Source of the DNA: Acidobacteriota bacterium
GTDB lineage: Bacteria > Acidobacteriota > Vicinamibacteria > Vicinamibacterales > UBA8438
Assembly (NCBI GenBank): GCA_011523485.1
Contig: WTGR01000806.1
Span: 1 to 9,031 of the forward strand
Length of the DNA stretch: 9,031 bases
Reading direction: 5' to 3'
Shown here: positions 6,322 through 9,031 of the stretch, in pieces
How positions within the stretch are numbered: position 1 is the stretch's first letter
How the letters are laid out: the number at the start of each line of letters is the position of its first letter
Position numbers and translations under genes: made by a program
The notes under the pieces: model-generated
The model's input: only the letters and a program-made list of their open reading frames with translations
Databases searched by the model: none
Told to the model about the DNA's origin: nothing

Positions 6322-6594
6322 ATGTCCTCCAGGAAGAGAACCCGACGGCGACCGCCGGCGGAGCCGGGCAAACCGAAGCTGTGGATGTGTCCCGGTCCGG
6401 AATGGCCCCCCGAGGAGGAGACCTGCGGAAAGCTGCTCCCGCACAAGGGGCGCTGTGCGGAGTGCTCGGCCCGGCGGACGTTCCTGCGCAAGCAGGAGCG
6501 CGCCGCCTCGCACCAGAAGCAGGGGGCGAGCGAGCTGCTCCAGTGGCTCGACGACCAGGACCTGCATCCGGATCCGTGGAACACATGGGAGTGA
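6322..6594 (+). CDS. Small four-cysteine (putative zinc-ribbon) protein, 90 aa
   Basis: The start has a near-consensus ribosome binding site. Four cysteines, C23, C35, C45 and C48, are spaced CX11CX9CX2C within WMCPGPEWPPEEETCGKL and GRCAECSARR. This suggests a single zinc-binding knuckle or ribbon, and H41 could also bind. The N-terminus is highly basic (SSRKRTRRRPP). A basic helix follows the last cysteine (SARRTFLRKQERAASHQKQ) and an acidic end (LLQWLDDQDLHPDPWNTWE) closes the protein. The architecture fits a small nucleic-acid- or protein-binding adaptor in the cytosol. There is no membrane segment. It lies between two membrane-protein genes, and its last ten bases overlap the start of the spermidine-synthase-like gene, so the two are probably co-translated. 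No named family is recognised, and zinc binding is inferred from cysteine spacing only. Confidence 0.7.
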   Translation: MSSRKRTRRRPPAEPGKPKLWMCPGPEWPPEEETCGKLLPHKGRCAECSARRTFLRKQERAASHQKQGASELLQWLDDQDLHPDPWNTWE

Positions 6595-8003
6595 CGCCGG
6601 TGCGCGGTCTGCGCCGCGGCGCGGCCGTGTGGATACTGGCCGCCGAAGGCTTCGCGTCGCTGAGCGTGGAGGTTCTCGCGCTGCGGCGCATGGTGCCCTA
6701 CGTCGGCTCTCCCGTGCCCGTCACCTCGATCCTGCTGGCCGCCTACCTGGCGGCCCTCGCCTGGGGCTACCACCGCGGCCAGCGCGCCGCGCAGAGGCTG
6801 GCGGCCGCCACGCCCGCGCCCGAACTGCCCGGCGCGCTGCGGCGCGCGGCCGCGAACCGCCTCGCGACGGCGGCGGTGGCCAGCGCCATCGCCACCGGAG
6901 ACATCGCGCCGGCGTTGGTGTTCGGCATCGCCGGCAGCTGGACCACCGCGGCCGTCGCCGTGTATTCGACGCTGTGCATAGCCCCGATAGGGATGCTCCT
7001 GGCCGAGAGCATCCTGCTCATCGACCCGCTGCGGCGCGACGACGACGGCCGCCGCCAGACCGGAACCACCCTCGGGCTGTCGACGGCGGGCAACGTCGCA
7101 GGCGCGCTCCTCACCGCCTGGGTCGTCCTGGCAGCGGTCGGAACGGCCGGGGCAACCGCCCTCATCGCCCTGGTCCTGTCCGCCGCGGCGTGGACGGCAT
7201 TCCCGAAGGCGCTCCCCATCGGCGCGGCCGCGTTCATGGCCGTCCTCCTCGGCGCCTACTGGACCAACGACCAGCGCCTCTACCTGGCGCGCACCGCCTA
7301 CGCCGACTACGAGCTGCTCGAAGTGCCCGCCGAGCAGGCCCGCGTCCTCTCGGTCAATCGAAGCTCGTCGTCCCGGGACGACCCCGACGGGAAGGGTCAC
7401 CCCTACATCGAGGCCATCGAGACGGCACTGTGCAATCGCGGCATCCGCGAGGTCGCCGTCCTCGGGGCGGCGGGACGCACGCTCGGCCGCGACGCCGGCT
7501 GCCTCCTGCGCCCGACCTTCGTCGATATCGACCCCGCGCAGGGGAAGCTGTCCGGGCGCCTGCTGTTCGGACCGCCCGCCGGCCCCCTGGTCGTCGCCGA
7601 CGCGCGAGCCTGGCTCCGCGCCCAGAAGCGGCGCTGGCCCGCCATCGTGGCCGACGCCTACTCTCACCGCACGTCCCTGCCCACCCACCTGGCGACGATC
7701 GAGTTCTACCAGAGGGTGCGCGACACGCTGGTCGACGGCGGCACCGCCATCTTCAACGTCATCAGCCTGCCGCGCCAGCAGGCGTTCCGGACCAGAACCG
7801 ACCGGAGCATCCGCACGGTGTTCGCGGATTGCGAGACCCTGTCGGTCGCCGTCCTGGCGGACGGCGCCGCGGCCTGGGCCGCCGCCGACGACGAGCAGAC
7901 CGACAACGTGCTCTACCGCTGCGTCCGCGGCGCCCTCGACGGCGATCGGACGATCTACAGCGACCGGCTGCAACGGATCGACAACGATCGCGGGCTGCGG
8001 TAG
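6585..8003 (+). CDS. Membrane-anchored spermidine-synthase-like protein, 472 aa
   Basis: Polyamine aminopropyltransferases move an aminopropyl group from decarboxylated S-adenosylmethionine to an amine. One subfamily carries an N-terminal membrane domain. Here residues 1-225 hold about six or seven hydrophobic segments, beginning with WILAAEGFASLSVEVLALRR (16-35), typical of that domain. Residues 226-472 are the Rossmann-type domain. They include LSVNRSSSS and GHPYIEAIETAL (the region of the usual QS...YxE), VAVLGAAGRTLG at 290-301 (dinucleotide-like loop), VDIDP at 313-317 (acidic residue binding the adenosine ribose), VVADARAWL, then ADAYSHRTSLPTHLATIEFY with D357-S360, and DGGTAIFNV. The glycine loop is GAAGR instead of GGGxG, and the catalytic DxxDP motif of classical spermidine synthases is replaced by DAYS. 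Aminopropyl transfer is therefore not assured, and methyl transfer or a non-catalytic role is possible. The start is ATG 6585, with GTG 6591 (overlapping the previous stop) as an alternative. Confidence 0.75.
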   Translation: MGVTPVRGLRRGAAVWILAAEGFASLSVEVLALRRMVPYVGSPVPVTSILLAAYLAALAWGYHRGQRAAQRLAAATPAPELPGALRRAAANRLATAAVASAIATGDIAPALVFGIAGSWTTAAVAVYSTLCIAPIGMLLAESILLIDPLRRDDDGRRQTGTTLGLSTAGNVAGALLTAWVVLAAVGTAGATALIALVLSAAAWTAFPKALPIGAAAFMAVLLGAYWTNDQRLYLARTAYADYELLEVPAEQARVLSVNRSSSSRDDPDGKGHPYIEAIETALCNRGIREVAVLGAAGRTLGRDAGCLLRPTFVDIDPAQGKLSGRLLFGPPAGPLVVADARAWLRAQKRRWPAIVADAYSHRTSLPTHLATIEFYQRVRDTLVDGGTAIFNVISLPRQQAFRTRTDRSIRTVFADCETLSVAVLADGAAAWAAADDEQTDNVLYRCVRGALDGDRTIYSDRLQRIDNDRGLR

Positions 8004-8078
8004 GGATCCGGCACTCCGCGCCGCACGGCTCTCCGCCGACGCGGCCACAGCAGGCAGCGTGAACCCGCGACGGACACC

Positions 8079-8342
8079 ATGACGAGCCCGCCCCAACACG
8101 ACCGCGAGAGACCGACAAGTCCGGCCGAACAGCAGGCCCGCAACCGTGGAGCAACCCTCGGCACGACGGTTCCAATCGCGAAGCCCTGGAGGGGAGTCCC
8201 GCCCCAACGCCCGAGCCTCGACTGGGGCCGGCCCGCCCAGAGCGGGCGCCGGCGCATCGTGGGCGGCGTCCAGCGCGAGCTCTTCGACCGGGACGGCCGG
8301 ACCTCGTTCGTCGACAGTCTCATCGCCCCCGGCCGCTCGTAG
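8079..8342 (+). CDS. Small hypothetical protein, 87 aa
   Basis: The family is not recognised. Third-position G/C bias is strong, especially over the last 45 codons, so the frame is probably real. The start at ATG 8079 is less sure because no ribosome binding site precedes it and the first 30 residues are polar and low in complexity (SPPQHDRERPTSPAEQQARN). The C-terminal half (LDWGRPAQSGRRRIVGGVQR, then ELFDRDGRTSFVDSLIAPGR) looks like a folded or peptide-like conserved end. No membrane segment, signal peptide or cysteine is present. It follows the spermidine-synthase-like gene by 75 bases and faces the outer membrane protein gene across about 100 bases with no clear terminator hairpin. Confidence 0.5.
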   Translation: MTSPPQHDRERPTSPAEQQARNRGATLGTTVPIAKPWRGVPPQRPSLDWGRPAQSGRRRIVGGVQRELFDRDGRTSFVDSLIAPGRS

Positions 8343-8443
8343 CGACACCCCGGGGATCGGCTGTGCACACGGATTCTGGCCGTTTGGACAGCATTCGCGC
8401 GTCTTCACCTCCCCCCGGCGGCCCCGTCAGGATCCACGCCCGG

Positions 8444-9031
8444 TCAGAAACGGATTCCTGCTCCGACCCGTACTTCGCCCAGGGATGGAAGCCACCGCGC
8501 GCGATACTGCACGCTCCCGAAGAACCGGGACCCCAGCGGGAGATCCACCCCCACGCCGTACAGCGGAGCAAGATGGATGCGGCTCTTGACGACTGGCGAG
8601 CGGGAACACTCGAAGCCGGGCGGGAAGTCCACACGTGCGCCATGCTCCGGCCTGTCACCCGGGGAAATCGCCACACACGGGCGGCGCCTGTTGTACTGCC
8701 AGGCCCCTCCCATCAGCAGGTAGCTTCTCCCGCCGAGTCCCGGAAACCGCCACCGGATCGCGGCACTGACCATCTGCTCGACGTCGAAGTCCGCGCGGGC
8801 GACGTTGTAGCGTATCTCCCGGCCCTGGTCGTCCGTGTAGCCGTAGCCGAGGTAGTAGAGCGATTGGCTGCGCACGTTCCGCAGGTAGTCGATCTGGACA
8901 CCCAGTCTGCCCACCGGGAGCGTGATCCACGCACTCGGCGCCTGCGTCGCCTCGGCGCCCTCATCGGCCCGGAAGAACGGGGCAAACCCCACTGCGAGCT
9001 CGTAGCGCGGCAGGTCGGCGGCCTGCTGAGC
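8444..9031 (-). CDS. Outer membrane beta-barrel protein, C-terminal 195 residues (5' end outside window)
   Basis: The frame runs from the right edge (beginning AQQAADLPRYELAVGFAP) to TGA at 8446-8444. A GTG at 8992 lies inside an apparent strand and is unlikely to be the start, so the true start with its signal peptide is beyond the edge. AQQAA may be close to the signal peptidase cleavage site. Alternating polar/hydrophobic strands recur: RYELAVGFAPFF, WITLPVGRLGVQIDYLR, DVEQMVSAAIRWRF, SYLLMGGAWQYN, LAPLYGVGVDLPL, FFGSVQYRARW and VRVGAGIRF. The chain ends in Phe, the signature recognised by the BAM machinery. The size fits a small, roughly eight-stranded porin-like barrel (OmpA/OmpW-type superfamily). 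Two cysteines (visible residues 119 and 142) flank a polar loop and could form a disulfide. The gene converges on the plus-strand cluster and is a separate transcription unit. Ligand or role is unknown. Confidence 0.8.
   Translation of the reverse strand, partial: AQQAADLPRYELAVGFAPFFRADEGAEATQAPSAWITLPVGRLGVQIDYLRNVRSQSLYYLGYGYTDDQGREIRYNVARADFDVEQMVSAAIRWRFPGLGGRSYLLMGGAWQYNRRRPCVAISPGDRPEHGARVDFPPGFECSRSPVVKSRIHLAPLYGVGVDLPLGSRFFGSVQYRARWLPSLGEVRVGAGIRF

Noticed and set aside
5249..8062. A 937-codon plus-strand open frame spanning three genes
   Set aside because: It runs through the recognisable membrane and enzyme genes in the wrong frame and gives Pro/Arg/Gly low-complexity sequence.
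5478..8408. A 976-codon open frame on the minus strand
   Set aside because: It lies opposite the YeiB-like, Cys4 and spermidine-synthase-like genes. Its translation is Arg/Gly/Ala-rich without family motifs, and it exists only because stop codons are rare in the antisense of GC-biased genes.
8343..8443. Bidirectional terminator between the convergent genes
   Set aside because: No stem longer than about four bases with a T tract was seen in either direction.

Overview
The window is very GC-rich (roughly 70%) and shows dense, mostly same-strand coding with strong G/C preference at third codon positions. The convergent gene at the right edge encodes a beta-barrel outer membrane protein, so the host is Gram-negative, most likely a high-GC proteobacterium. 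I cannot name the genus. No rRNA, tRNA, CRISPR array, transposase, integrase or attachment site was seen.

Left half (1-4376): loosely spaced plus-strand genes for proteins I do not recognise, rich in Arg and Trp: 183-665, 882-1478, 2555-3202 and a broken gene at 3314-4376. They are separated by 110-370-base gaps with GC-rich palindromes and hairpins. A dense G-quadruplex-type tract (45-80) lies before the first gene. The one recognisable item is a decayed HEPN-domain gene (1845-2336) carrying two opposing frameshifts and an apparent in-frame deletion. No nucleotidyltransferase (MNT) partner is visible beside it. Decay here and a frameshift at about 3606-3615 suggest an accessory region under weak selection, although a single-base assembly error could explain the second.

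Right half (4415-8003): a compact plus-strand run with overlapping or near-abutting genes. In order these are a 73-residue hypothetical, a 158-residue helical hypothetical, a YeiB/DUF418-like polytopic membrane protein, a 90-residue four-cysteine (putative zinc-ribbon) protein, and a membrane-anchored spermidine-synthase-like protein. Overlaps at 4612/4636, 5088 and 6585/6594 suggest translational coupling. The shared substrate, if any, is unknown. A small hypothetical gene (8079-8342) follows, then the convergent outer membrane protein gene (8444-9031, minus strand, running off the edge).

The best candidate for something new is the 4415-8003 membrane cluster: an acyltransferase-superfamily-like membrane protein beside a membrane-bound aminopropyltransferase-fold enzyme with a non-canonical active site, with a small Cys4 protein between them. 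Its function is inference only.
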